The translations under genes were made by a program, and so were the position numbers. The notes beneath the pieces were generated by a model that saw nothing but the letters and a program-made list of their open reading frames with translations, did not search any database and was not told where the DNA came from. Of a stretch of 64,000 nt of DNA, positions 1-13,600 are shown piece by piece. Where the stretch lies: NCBI GenBank assembly GCA_013396755.1, contig VWZF01002690.1, positions 1,593,465 through 1,657,464 of the forward strand, given 5' to 3'. Source of the DNA: Sclerurus mexicanus (taxonomy: Eukaryota > Chordata > Aves > Passeriformes > Furnariidae). Numbering within the stretch: the first letter of the stretch is position 1; every line of letters starts with the position of its first letter.

Positions 1-220
1 TTCATAAGAAGTCATGTTGTAAGACCTTTCCATCTGTAGAAACCTCCTGCGTGCCCAAATCTTTGTGAAGCTTTGCAATGTTTTCTTTCTTGGTGGTTTC
101 ACATGTTGACTGAGAGGAAATACTTTCATTGGACCAGCAAAATCCAGATTCATTGTTCACTGGAGGATGTAACATGTGACATGTGCGGGGTCTGAAGGTG
201 TCTATGGATTTTCCTTCCAG

Positions 221-471
221 GGAGAATGGCTATGAGACATTCAAAGCTTCTGTCTTCATTCCTCGCAAGATGCAGGCCAGGTTCCTACTGCACTATGAAG
301 AACTTTTGCAAAGAAGGCTCGGAAAATACGAGTACACAGTGAGCATCCGTCCCCAGCAGCTGGTGGGGAGGTTACGGGTGGAGGTGAACATCCTGGAGAA
401 CTCAGGCATAGTTTCCCTGGAAGTGCCTCCCCTCCGAAACAGCAAGCAGAAAGGCAATGGGAAAGCTGAAG
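221..471 (+). CDS. ITIH5: ITIH5 exon: end of VIT domain
   Basis: This is the first exon in the window. The acceptor is TTCCTTCCAG ending at 220 and the donor is GTAAGG at 472. It begins with the last base of a split codon and then reads ENGYETFKASVFIP, followed by the conserved YEELLQRRLGKYE and RPQQL blocks of the VIT domain. These blocks also occur in ITIH1-4, but the whole exon fits ITIH5 best. The in-frame ATG at 183 lies in the intron and is not a start codon. Confidence 0.93.
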
Positions 472-3400
472 GTAAGGAGAGATTTTATGACCCATGGTTC
501 TCTTACTTGTGGGGGCCTCAGTCACTTCTCCAGAAGTGGCCTGGCAGTGTTGGATCTATTTTCTGTGGATGACTGTGTCTGTGTGGTATCTGTGCACAAC
601 CATGTGAGAACTTTGAAGCTTAATGAATACAGGGCTGATCCCATTCATCTCAATAGGAATTTTGTTTTGCTATTGTCTTTACGAGCTTTGAACTGGGGCT
701 TCAGGCCTTGTGCTCAGCATCGGAGCAAGCTCTTCTCTGGCTCCACATCTCCTGGGAACTGTTTATTTTAAGTGAATTGTTTTTTCCATCCATCCATGCC
801 AAGGCAGATAGGAAATCCTGCACTTCAGAACATGGGAAATTCCAAGAGGAAAATCCATGTTTTGCCAAAGCACTCAGTGCGATCTGAGAATCTGCTCTTA
901 CCCCCAGGTGTCCTTGCGTGCTGTTTAGATGGCGTAAAGGTAATTTTTCTGGTGTAAACCAACAGTGAGGGACACGGGGTACTGTGATTGCTACATGTGG
1001 ACAAAAAACACCAAAAAAAGAGGATAAGTCTGACATGGAAGCAGGATGTAGAGTCTTGTGGGACTTGATCCTCAGTTACCTGAAGTGATGTAGTGCCAGC
1101 AAAGTTAGAGAAGCTGTTCATGTCTGCCAGGTGAAGATTCTAAAGCACATGGGGTGGGGTTAAACTGATTGCTCAGTGGGATCCTACTGATTTAGTCCAA
1201 ACCACATTGAAATCAAGGCTCTCAGTGACTTGGACTAACTTCAGGTCAAGCCTCAGTTAGTCTCTGTGTTGGACATCCACATGCTGCGTGATGAATGTGC
1301 TCTGCTGCTCATCAGGAGAGACAGGAAGCCTTTTCCACCTGTCAGGGAGTATCACAATGCATTGTGGCATATGGTTTCCTGCAAAACATCTGGCATTGAT
1401 CAAGGTTAGAGACAGACTAAGCAGAGCAGACACACTGTTGGTCCAGTGCTGTATGGAAATTCCTATATGGAAATGACATCCAGGGAAAACTCATGTAATT
1501 TGCTGTCCAAATGGCAATCTTTGAGCGCTGATCCTTCTTGGCATCGTGCTTCAGATTTCAAACAGCTCATACAAAAACAGGCCCAAGCTCTACAATTCCA
1601 TAATCCTCCCCGTCCAGTAAAATGTATGTAAAATAGACGTCCCATTGCAGGATGGGTAATGCAACTGAAGCTCAGATTCCCTGTGCTTTATCCGTGCTCA
1701 GACTTCAATTACAGGCCTTTTCTGTTTGGAATCACCCCATGTGGTTGGTTGGAATCACTGCTATGGAGGCCACTGAAATGCTGAAATCACTTTTTGGGAC
1801 CCACCATGGGCAGTCAGGAGTGGGTTGTGTATCTGCCAGCTCAAGTCTTCACTCGAATTCAGGGAGTGCCACTCAGATGAGTGTGCAGGGTTAATGGATT
1901 TGGTAGGTCTGCTGAGCTTCTTTATGATTTAAGCTCCATGAAAAGAAGTAGGACATTACCAGCAGCCAGACCAGAAAAAAATTGGCAGAGAGTGTCAGAA
2001 GGGTCTCATATAGGTCATGGAGAAGGATGGATTGTTTTGGATAGGAGGGATTTATTGCTTGTGATGTCTTCTGGCCAACAAGCTCAATCGCGCTTGGAGC
2101 AGACAACAGGAACTTCCCGTCTTCCCAAACACAAATGGAAACCACAAGAACACACTTAGGGAGGGCAAGGCCAAGGCAGGGAGCATTTCACTTGGAAATC
2201 CACTGTATTCCAGCCAGCTGTCATCTCTCAAGCTGGATCCAAAAAGCAAACCATCTGAGTCATTAGATCCTCCCTGCAAACCCTTCTTGCTCATATGGCA
2301 CCTAAAGACCAAGAGCATGAGATCTCCTCATCCAGTGAGACTCCAGGGGCGGCTGTGGGTTTTTAAGTGAAAGACAGGTGAATTGCAAGTCTCACATCTA
2401 AAGAGTGGCTTCTTGGCAGACAGCCTAAACTGGGAGTAAACCAGGAAATAAGACGCTGTCTGGTCTCTTCTTGTATTCCTGTGGCTTAAAACACTTCAGT
2501 TTCACTTGACAGGAGAGCACAAAAGCAATCTAGCAAGTAGGTGGCCAGCAAAGGATGCCAGATCAGATGCTGCCGTGCTGTGTTACCCAGGGTGCCCAAA
2601 TTTAGAGGTTGTGACTTATAAAAATGATGAAATACAGAATAGAGGCCTGCTCATTGGAAAATGGTACTGCCTGACTGGTTTGAGTTGGAATATGTCATGA
2701 AAACTCTCTACAAACATGGCTCTTATCTCACAGTTATTAATAAAATATGAGATTTTCATAAATATTAATAAATTACCTTTGGAGTATTGGGTGAAAAAAC
2801 ATATTGTGCCATCAAGCCATCAGTTAAATGGCATTTTGAGTAATATGTCCAAACCAACCTGAAACCACCACTGAGGATGGGATGTGGCTTCACAAGTCAT
2901 TTAGGTGCTTTTAACTCTAATTGACCTGGACAACAAATGCTTTTTATTATGCTTTTTCTGAGTATAGCTCCTGAGGATCCAGTGTAGAACAGGCAAATTA
3001 AGTTAAAAATCAAAGAAGTTTGGCTTTGGAGTTATCAAATGGTGAGCACCAGCAGTGATGGGTGTTTGTAAATGAAATGCCAACATGTTGTGGCAGTAAA
3101 TGCTCTTAGCAAAAACTAATGAAAAAGTAAGAACAATAGTGTAGATGACCAAAAGTGGAGGATTGGCTGATCTGCCTTTATTTCATGAACCAATCTTCTT
3201 ATGTTTATGGTGCTTTCCACATGCCATAGAGCCAATGTACTATGGGGAAAGCATAGTGGAAAAAAAGCCCAGTTCTGCCTGGGTTTGGCTGTAGGGGCAA
3301 AAGATAAAACAATTGGACTTGGCTCCACAGAATTCCAGTGATTTACGGAAAGTAAAGCTATGCTTTGCTATAGACAGAGGCTCTTGGAAAGTCCTACATA

Positions 3401-4514
3401 AGACCTCTCTGAACATGGAGAGAAAACAAAGTGATGACAGGTCTTTCTAGGATATTTCCTTTGACAGAAACTCCTGGGCACATGGCTCCATCTGGGACTT
3501 GTATTTTCCCCAAAGGAAATAGCCATGTGTGTTTTGGAAAATGATCTTTTGGCATGTTGCAGGTGTTGTCTTCTGTCACATGCAAACCCCAAAACAGGAG
3601 ACATTGAGGCCAATGGTCCTGACCTTCTCTGGTGACCTCAGAACAGCCATTTTCTGCATGATTTCCTACTCAGCATTCTCAGGAATGCTGTCCTCATCCT
3701 TTTCCTCCAGTGTAGCAGTGTGAGAACTAGTCATGGACTTGGGCAGGAGACACTAGGCTACTTGAGGATGACTATTTCTTTCTGAAGTCAAAGGTCTCAG
3801 AAAGGTTTTTCTTACCACAGCTGTCTGGAAATTTCTCTGTGTCAGCGGAGGATGAACTTTGCATTTGAATTCTAATCCTGACCCTGCCAGTCTCCAGAAT
3901 AATTTAGGTTTAACTGTTCATCCTGTCAGGACAACAGTTTCATATGAAAAATGCTTTTCCCTGCTCTGTTTACTTCTTTAGCTGAATTTGGTGGAAAGTT
4001 TGTCTAAAGGCCCTTCTATCTCAGTGTGAGCACAGATCAGCTCAAGTCTTTGGAGCTCATCCATGCTCTGGACTCTGAAATATCTCATAGATTTTCCTCT
4101 CTCTGTCGCTTGTTTAAAAAGGACAAGGCCAATAAACAGAGAAGAGTAATTGTGATCCAGCTATCAAGTGCTGCCTAAAAAAGAAACCTGGGGGAAGACA
4201 TAAGAATTGTCTTCAAATATAAAAAAGGCTGCTGCAAGGAGGCAAGGTCACTGTGCTTTCTATGCCAATAAGAAGTCATGGGTTTATAATCCAGAAGGAA
4301 AAATGTAAAGTAGATGTTGAAAATGTTTAACAGTGAAAAAAGGGAAGCTCTGGAAAGGACTGGCAAGGACAGGCACTGATTTTCCATTACTGGAGGTCTG
4401 GAGTGTTTCCTGACCATGTCATGAAACCAAGTAGGAAGGGATTCGATCTGGGAACATGGGATGAATTAGAGAACTTGACTTGCAGACCTGATTTCTGTTA
4501 TTACAGGGCGAAAA

Positions 4515-4608
<94 letters not shown>

Positions 4609-7600
4609 TTTAGACCTTTTCTATTATACCCCTTTTTGTTTTTTAATCTCTGTCCTCTGAGATGGAGATGAGTGGATATGAAGAAGGGAGAGATTCCAAA
4701 GCAATTCCTGTCACTTGCAGTGGCTAAATGAGGCTTCTCTCCAGAGAAACTTTCTCTCCAGAGGTTGCTAAACCACTGTCTGTGTTACAAGGGATGACAT
4801 CTATCACCTCCACAGAGTGTTTTGAGGAGTAACAGAGGGATGCAATGTGACTTACAAGATCCATCTAGACTCCATGTTGCTTTAAAAAACTGGATACATG
4901 TAATTATGATTAATGGATAAATGTGATTATGCCCATTTAGCAGGTGGGGAAGCTGAGCTGTGGAGTTGCTCCCAAACTCAGCTGATTTCTGATGGTCCAT
5001 AGAAATGGCAGGACTGTAACTCATGCTGCTGTGGCACAACAAACTGTCCTCACCCATCATTGTACTCATGGCAGAGCAGCACAGAAGTGCTGTCCAAAGG
5101 CCACAGACGTCTATTTGCAGTAGGAATAAGGAGGGAGCTTCTGTTTCCAGCATGGGACTGACTTTCATTGACCCTGATGTGATACAGCCAAGCAGCCTGA
5201 CCCACAACAAAGTTTTCCTTTCAGCAGATGAGAAGTAATGTGAAACCCTCAGATCAGAAAATATAAATGAACTGCTAAGCTGTTTCTATGAATTCTGGGC
5301 ATTTCTCACATGCTGGCAGTTAAATGGGATTTTGGAAGCGACAGCAGAGAGATGGAAAATCCAGAGAGGCCAACACAAGCAAATCTGATGCATTGTGTAT
5401 GAAAAGCATATTGCATCTGTTGATTCATCAGATCAAAAGGCAGCTGTAAAAGTAAAACCAAATCAAGACAGAGGTAAAATCTTACAGAGATATTGATTTA
5501 TGACTTTTCTTTGCCAGGAGAAATCTGAACTGTACACAGATTTTAGTAAAAGTGTCAAAGCTCCGGGTAATCATTTTATAAGCCCCCTTTAAGTTCCAAC
5601 ACTTGTGTCCTTAAGTGATTTCGATGTATTGGGTGGGACCTCTCTGTTTCTGTCAGGATGGATAGATTGGAATTGGAATAGCATGAGAAGTCATGGTGCA
5701 GAGTCAGTTCTTGACTTTACTGAATTTAATATCTGTCATTCAGCCTCTTTGGTCAAGTCTTTTGCTGAGGAGTTTGTTTCACATTCCAGGTGCTCCAACT
5801 ACAATTTATTTGTGTAAAAGTTGGGTCTATGAGAAAATCCCTATCTCAGTGGTAGTCTTGTGCTTTGTCTAGTCAAATGCACTCACAGGAGAGCTATAAA
5901 AGTAATGCCAAATCATAATGGACGTAACATCCTAGACTGCTATTGATTTATGAATCTCACTTTCATTCCTATGCCCAGAGGAGCCTAGATTGTACAGAGA
6001 ACTTGAGTAAAAGTCACAGTTTTGACTGATCATTTTATAAACCCTCAAGAACCCTAGTGCTGATATTTCCATGGACTGTGAAGTCTGTGGGAAGTCTGGT
6101 GAGTTAGGTAACCACTCCATGCCTCCTTTTCTTCTTGTTAAATGGTCATAATCACACATTTCTGATTTCGTAAATCACTGTGGGACCTGGATGTGAATTT
6201 GTGTTCAGTGTTGCATACAGATGTCACATTTCCTTTCTCTAATGCTGCTCAAAGCCCTTTACAAAGGGCACTCCTCATTACATAAACAGAATTATAGGAA
6301 CCCCCGGAGAGGAGCTGCCTGCACCTTGTCATTGGGATCAGTATTGTTAATGGGGTATAGCACATAATTAAAATTATCCTAAAGTGTGTGTCTGTGTCTG
6401 GCAAGATGTATCATACCCTAATCTCTGACACTCTTGACCTGATCTCCACTTGCATAGTGGGAGACCAGAAAATAAGCTTAGATGTAGATATTTACATTGT
6501 GAACACTTACACTGGAACTGAATCACACCCATCCCCTATTTTCCCTGCCATAACACAGATGTTTTGGGCCACCTTTGGAAAAGATTTGAGACTTCCTGTC
6601 ACAGTATAAGTAAGCAGCTCATTCCCACCAACTCTAATCAGCACATGAGTAGATCTAATAGAACTTCTGTGCCTCAGAGGGGTGTTGGAATAATCACTGG
6701 TGAGAGCTGAAGCTCCCAAGAGCAGTATCAGCTGAGTAACTATTATGGTGTTTTCAATAGCCAGTTAGGATAAGGGGGAAAGACCTCAAAATCTGGGAAA
6801 TTTCAGGACAAATGTGGTATTTGGTCAGATCCTTATGGAGCTCAGAGGGAATGAACAGCTGGCACACCAGAAGAGAATAAGGTGAGATTTTGTCCACACA
6901 GAGAGACAACAAGGAATCTCCACATCCCTCCACTTTACAAAAATGAACACAACTAACAAGACAAGGAGACATTCCTGCAGGGTGACTCAGACCTAAATGA
7001 TTGTCTTCCTCTGAGATGCCTTCTGCAAGGCACACCCCTCTTCTTCACTGACTCAGGAAGGGTTTTCAGGAGTTAGTGTGACTTGCATCTCAGGGATGCA
7101 GTTTGTGTGACTGCACTGGCAGGTGCTGGATTTTGTCTCAGTCGGTGAGACTGAAATTGAAGAGACTGTAATGGTAACTTTTGCAGAACATAAAGGCAGA
7201 TAAGATGACATTAAAATGTAGACATTACACATAAGACACTAGTCAGATCAAGCGATCAGTCAGATCAATCCCACCTCACATGCCCACAGTACCTCTGATT
7301 GTGCCCCCTCAAGAACTCTTTATAATCAATAGGGAGAAGTCTGCAGTGTGATTCATCTAATCCTGGAGGAAATGTCTAAACAGGTCCAATGAATCGTACT
7401 TGCACTGACTGGCAGGATCTCAGGTGCAGGACCTGTATTCTGGATGTCTGGAGCTGGCTGGAATGAACAGCACGTACTTGTCTGAAGTTGTGTGTTCATC
7501 ATTTACAGAAAGCAATGAAGTGGCCTTTGAGTTCAGTGACCTCCAAACAGAACTGAGCACAGGGATTTTGCCTAAACATTTATACCCCTGATAGCACTGC

Positions 7601-10600
7601 AATGCTGTTTTCAGTTTAGAATTGGAGGACAGAGATTATTAAATTCTCTTTTTGTCACTGGTGAGCTGAATCTTTAATCTCAGTATGTAACTGTGCTGGT
7701 TGACTTGACTCCATGGCAATACCATGTGTTCTGTGCTTTGACATCTGTAAGACAATGGGAAAAACCTGTAATGCTGTAATTTTATCTCAACAGGTGATGT
7801 GTCTCCTCCTCCTTCTACAGTAATTGGACATACAAAAACCTTAGCTAAAGTTACTTTCAATCCCAGTGTTGTGGAGCAAACCAGGATTGCCCGAAATGGA
7901 ATTTTGGGAGACTTCATCATTAGATATGATGTCAACAGAGAGCTGAGTGTTGGGGATGTTCAGGTACTGTACACATGACTCATCTTCTCTGTTTTATTAA
8001 CTAACCTGAGATCAATTGCCTTGCATGCTCCAAACATCCTAGAAAATGTTTTCCAAGTAAAGGCTACTTCTCCAACTTGTAAAAAACTATCCAAAATAAA
8101 ACCAATTAATTGGCAGTCATGTGATGGACTTAGAAACCACATGCACCTGTTTAATTGAGTTTCTTTTTTGTATCTGCTTCTCAGTTTCTCAGTATATTGC
8201 CCATATATCTGGATACAAGGCCAGTTCCCTAAGTGTGTGTTGTGGTTCTGATCCTGGGTACATAGTTATATCCTTACTGCATTTGGAAAGAAATCCCAAT
8301 GTCCACCATGGAAAAGTGAATGCTCCTGAAGTTTCCTCCAATCTGGATAACCAGGGGACCAGAACTAAAAGGGATACCAAGGAGCACTCCAGTGTACACA
8401 GAGGCATTGAAAGCAGGGTCAGGTGTGCCCAACCAGATATAATGATGTGTGTGGAACAATGCATGATGATCTGCCTTTGACTCCTGACTTCCTTGCTCTT
8501 CCACAGATTCTTAATGGGTATTTCGTGCACTACTTCGCCCCCACAGATCTCCCCCCACTGCCAAAGAACGTTGTGTTTGTGCTTGACAGCAGTGCTTCCA
8601 TGGTGGGAACGAAGCTGAAACAGGTGAGGTTTATTACATTTATTATGGGCTGGTTGGCTGTGAGGCTGCAAAGCTTGGTTCAGACTTTGTGTCACCATTT
8701 TTATTCTGCAAAATGTTTGCTTTGGCTGAGGTGAGAGGTGGCTCTGAAAAGGCACCTCAAGGTGAGATGATTTACCTGCAATGAGAAATGATGATGGTAG
8801 TGGGAGAATGGGATGGGAACAAGAAGTGCAGAGGATTTCATCACTCTGCAAGGGTCAGTGCTGCCAAAACTGAGCTAGGATCCTACAGATGAGGTTGTCC
8901 TGGGCAACCTTCTATTCTGAGCAGATCGAGGAGATGCACGTTAGTGAGAATTCCCAGCAAAATGCATTTTGCAGACTATTGTATCCAGTCTAACAGGGGA
9001 GAGTAGATTCTGCTGTCTTCAACTCACCTTGGCAAAACCCTTTGCAATCTACAGCTCAATGGGTTCTGCTGAAAGAAAAGTCAATTTGTCCTGTTTGAGA
9101 ATCCGAGTCTCTCAGCACAGATCTCAGGTATTTTTCCAGGGCACAGATATTAAAATGAGCCACCTAACCAAGCTGAAGGGGACATCACCCATGCTTAAAA
9201 CTGGCCTTGGACATGGAGGGCTCAGGCTGGTGCCTAAATGTTTTTGTTTCTTCAGTTCTTTGAGTTGGACAGATGAAAAGGATCTTCAGTTGAGGAGCGA
9301 GGTAGTTGGCTTGGAAGGGCACTGGGGGAGTACACTCTGTCTCTCAACACAGTATTAGCAGTGTAAAATAGAAGCAGAGATTAATTAACACTTCAAGTTC
9401 ATTCTGAATGGGAAGGTACATCTTAGGGCTGCACTCACCTTAAGATGTCACTCCAGTTTCTATCTTAAGTATCTGTGCAGAAAAGGAGAAAAGTGCTGGT
9501 AGGGTTAGTTTTGTTTCCTTCCATTTGAAGACTTGTCCCACAGCCATGAGATAAGGAGAAGTTAGACAGCTTCTGTCTGTTGGATGGCCACAGTTTTGTC
9601 TTCTTCTTTCTTCTATCACCTAATTAATGACAGTGGAAAGTGACACCAATATGGGGCAGTTTCAGCTTGTTTGGACGGTGTGATGTAACTCTACCAGAAT
9701 GGCTGAAGGCCAATGGTTTGTACTTGTATCTTGACCAAATAAGGAGCATTCATTGTCCATTAAAGTTCAGAGAATCACAGAATGGCTTGGGTTGGAAGGG
9801 ACCTTAAAGATCATCCCATTCCAACCCCATGCCGTGGTCAGGGACATCTTCCACTAGACCAGGTTGCTCAGAGCCCCATCCAGACTCTTGAACACCTCCA
9901 GGAATGGGAGGTTCCTTGGTTGCCTGCCTGGAACATGGTGATGTTTCTGGAAAGTGTGGTTATTTGTGAGCTTCGTTTGTTTTTTTTTCTTGGCCGCCCA
10001 CACTGGCCCAAATGTCTCTGACAAACACAGACCATGGTCAGTCTCTGATGATTCTCTGCCTTTGAACAAGGACACTGAGGGTACATATACCTTTCTGTCT
10101 CTGCTAAAATCTTTAATATCTGGTTTCAATGGTGATCACAAATCTTAATTTAGAAAATGTGCCCCCTATTAAATCAAATTATCTCCACCGTGAGCTAAAA
10201 TGGAACGTGGATTCTGTGGATCCTGATTATCTTCCCCAGTGACTGGAGTAGCCGAGAGTTATTAAACATGTCTAGTCTGCTGCTGAATGAAGTCTTGAAT
10301 GAAGATACCTTTGAATCTGCACATGGACAGAGCCTGTCTCTGGGGCTTTTTGTTAACCTTCTGCTGAAAATTGTCCACTTTGCCTCTCCGAATAAACAGA
10401 TACTGCACAAATGCACCCAGTCCTTCACGCTGAAAGCAGTCAGTGATCCAGAGCTCAGCCAAAGAAATTAAGACTCCAAAGGGCTTTGGTGCTTTCCTGT
10501 GCTAAGCAAGTAGTGCCTTGGGCCAGCAGATTAGCCCTGCACTGTGAAAGCTTTTGTTCTCCTCCTGAGCATATTAGTGTTTCTTTGCATTACACCTACT

Positions 10601-13600
10601 AGAAACAACAGGGCCATTAACCCTTGAAGGGTTCCCCTTCATAGCCTAGCCAGCTCCCACTGCTAAATGTGCATGAATCTCAGGCAAAGTAGCTACAAAG
10701 AGGTTTCTCTGGAGTTTGAAGTGAGAGAAGTGTCTATCCAGAACCTTTGTTGAGGATCTACCCAACTTTTTGCTTGTTATCTCAGTATTCTCTTTTTATG
10801 AAGAACCACTAACACATTATGGAGAAGTGCTATGTGCAGGAAGCACTTACCTTCTTCTGATTCCAACTGCTCAAAAAAATAGAACTTTATGGAGTTTTGA
10901 TGTAAATCATAGAAATCCCACATAGATTAGTCAAAAAAAGAACAAAATTCAGGACTGGCTGAACAATATGCCTCCTTTGGTACTCTAGGAAAGCACAACC
11001 AGTTACAGCCATGGCCTGTGTCTGCTCAGTGTTCTTTTTACCCAATTGTTGATGTTATTGAGATGTTCATTAAATTACAGACACATTCCCTGATGGCAGG
11101 ATACATCTGAGCAGAGGAAATGCCTCCTTTTTGTCTTTTCTCTGGGACTGTCACAGCTGTGGTGATCTATGGTGGTGTGTGGGAATTCTCATGGGACTGT
11201 CTTTCCTCATTTCTCTCTCCTGAGTCACATGCAAGGTCAGCTAAAAATACAGTCAGCAATTGTAAAAGCTGCTCCTTCAGGTCAGCTGCAGTAACTATGG
11301 CAAAGGAGAGTTTCTAGGGTTGTTTAAGCAAGGATAAGAAACCTCAGCTGTTCAGCCTTGTCTGTAGTAACTTGAGGTATTGTACTCTTCAGTCACCTGC
11401 CTTCGTGAAGTAAATGGCCAAGTGACTTAAATGTGGTCAGGATTTCATGCGTCCTGCACTTTGCACTTTCTGATTGTGAGCCACTTCTCTTTTCCTCTCT
11501 CAAGGTTTTCCTTTTCCAGCATGAATTTTTTTCTCTTTGTGCCATCCCTTCCTAAGATCTCTCAGTGTTTGAGGCGTAAGGTGCCCAGACTCAGTTGCAA
11601 ACACATACAGTGAGACTGACTGATCAACTTCAATCAAATCATTGGAAGTGCTCAAAGAGCATGTGGCATTTGGGGACATGGTTTAGTGGTGAACTTGGCA
11701 GTGCTGGATTAATGTTTCTACTCGATGATCTTTGAGGTAATTTCCAACCTTTAGGCTTCTACGGTAAAGACCCTTGAGATATTCCCTTCACATCACTGAC
11801 ATATTAGCTTTAAGAGGAAGATATTTTTCCTCAGTTTCACAGCCTCTGGACTCTGGTGACGTCCAGCAGACTCAGAGGTGTTGCAGCAAACCTCACTGAG
11901 AATCTGGGCCCTTGTGACAGTCACCTTCTAGCATTGGCAGGGAGATAAAGTTCAAGAAGAGAAACACGATGATAAAACAATTCTTCATGTGTTCAAGGCT
12001 TTGTCCATCATTACCACTGTCCCACTGTCAAGGAAAATATTGATTTTTTTATCCCTATAAGCTTTGTTTCTTCGTTTGCAAAGAGACAGCAAGTTCTGTG
12101 TGGAATAGTTGCTTTCAGCAGCCAGGAGAGCCTGGGGAACACGTTTTATCTGCAGGGTTTACTGGGCAGCAAAGTGATTTGCCCTTTGAGCAGTCTGCCC
12201 TGCTGATTTTATGGTGCATTTGGCCAGGTAGAAGGGGACATAATAGTTTTACATTGGTATAACCAGGAGAAAGAGGGGCCAGTTATAGGTTCACCACTTT
12301 GTGAGTACCACAATTGTTCCCAGCTTCACTAAACATGGTGAAATAGGGCCTTTTTCACTTGCAGTGCAGTACTATATAACTGGCACGTCCCAAGCTATGA
12401 ATGTGTTCACACGAGGATGGATTTGCAGTCACTTTGCAGACACGTAGCAAAATGTAGTTGTTTCCACCGTGTATTCATTTCCTCTTAGCTTTCCCACAGG
12501 CGATAAATGCCACACACTCAGTTAAGCAGCTGGGCTACACGGCAAGCCTGGCAACTTGTCAGTGCTGCTGTGCCAGACTGTGATTTTCTCTGAGGTTAAT
12601 TGCTCCGGGAGGAACTCAGCTGAAACTGGGACCTGCTGCGCATTTGCAAGTGCTTCAGTTTATTCATTTGCCCATGCCCATCCAAGGGACACTGTTGGTA
12701 CCCTGGAGTCACCTGCACTGTCTGAGCCATCCTGAGTGACCAGGTGTCTTATAAACACATATTTTTAAACCTCTCTGTCTCAGAATACTGACCCCACCCT
12801 GAGAATTTCAGGGTGGTGAGGTAGCAGACAAGCACAAGAACACTTGATGTTTTCCTTCCAAACTCACTCCACTGAGTTCTGCTGGTTGCTGCAAAGCTGG
12901 CTGTTGACTATTAGCCCAAATAATGGCTGCTGCCCAGGAGAGCTACCTTAAATCACCAGGGAACTTTGGAAAAAATGCTAATTGTAATTACAGCCTGTAG
13001 AGAGTTTCAAGCTACTGTACAGAGGAGAGTTTTGTCAGCTTTTTCATTTCTGTTGGAAAACAACAGCATGAGAGAATGCAAAGAGCTGTATGCAGTCGTT
13101 TCCAGCACCAACCACTCCATGCAGCTGCTTCTTCCTCAGGAATACACAACAGCAGCATTATCTCAGTCCTCTCTGGAGATGTGGAATACAAGAACTACTA
13201 CAGTAAATAAGATGTCAGATCTATATCGACTTTAATTGCCCAACATCCCGGAGAAATGCAAGTACTTGTCAAGAAGCAAAATAATCTGCCTAAAACTATT
13301 AAATAATGACAGGGTCATACAGAGAAACAAGTAACCTTCAGAGCAAGATGCGCTCAGGTATTCAGGACAGGGAGGATCTGCTTCTGGCCTCAGGACTGAC
13401 ACCCAACATGCCTCCAGTGATTTGCTCCATGCTGAGGCTGTAAAAGTAGAGACAGAATTTCCCAGAAAGACCCCAGCCCACCTATGAATGGCAAATCCTT
13501 TAATTGGGTTCAGAGTAAATAGGATGCAAAAGGCAAGTGAAGAGGCTGGCATGGAAATGCTCCTGGAGGCTTTAACTGGAAACACATGCAGGCACTGAGA

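Larger units (their letters stand above)
472..7793 (+). other. ITIH5: ITIH5 intron, 7.3 kb
   Basis: The intron is bounded by donor GTAAGG and acceptor TCAACAG. It holds a pure ATCT tetranucleotide run near 4.5 kb, two diverged direct copies near 5.45 and 5.89 kb, and two weak MIR-like matches. I saw no exon-like block with splice sites and a conserved frame. The open frames in it are short and have no recognisable products. Confidence 0.85.

Noticed and set aside
183..220. ATG at 183 as an ITIH5 start
   Set aside because: It is in frame with the exon but precedes a good acceptor (TTCCTTCCAG). ITIH5 has a signal peptide and most of the VIT domain upstream, so 221 is an internal exon start.
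4403..4660. Open frame with repeating Leu-Ser-Ile-Tyr
   Set aside because: It is entirely produced by the ATCT microsatellite.
8189..8851. 220-codon open frame on the minus strand
   Set aside because: It lies opposite the ITIH5 exon at 8507-8623 and its flanking introns, with no recognisable domain. Antisense of a conserved exon commonly stays open.
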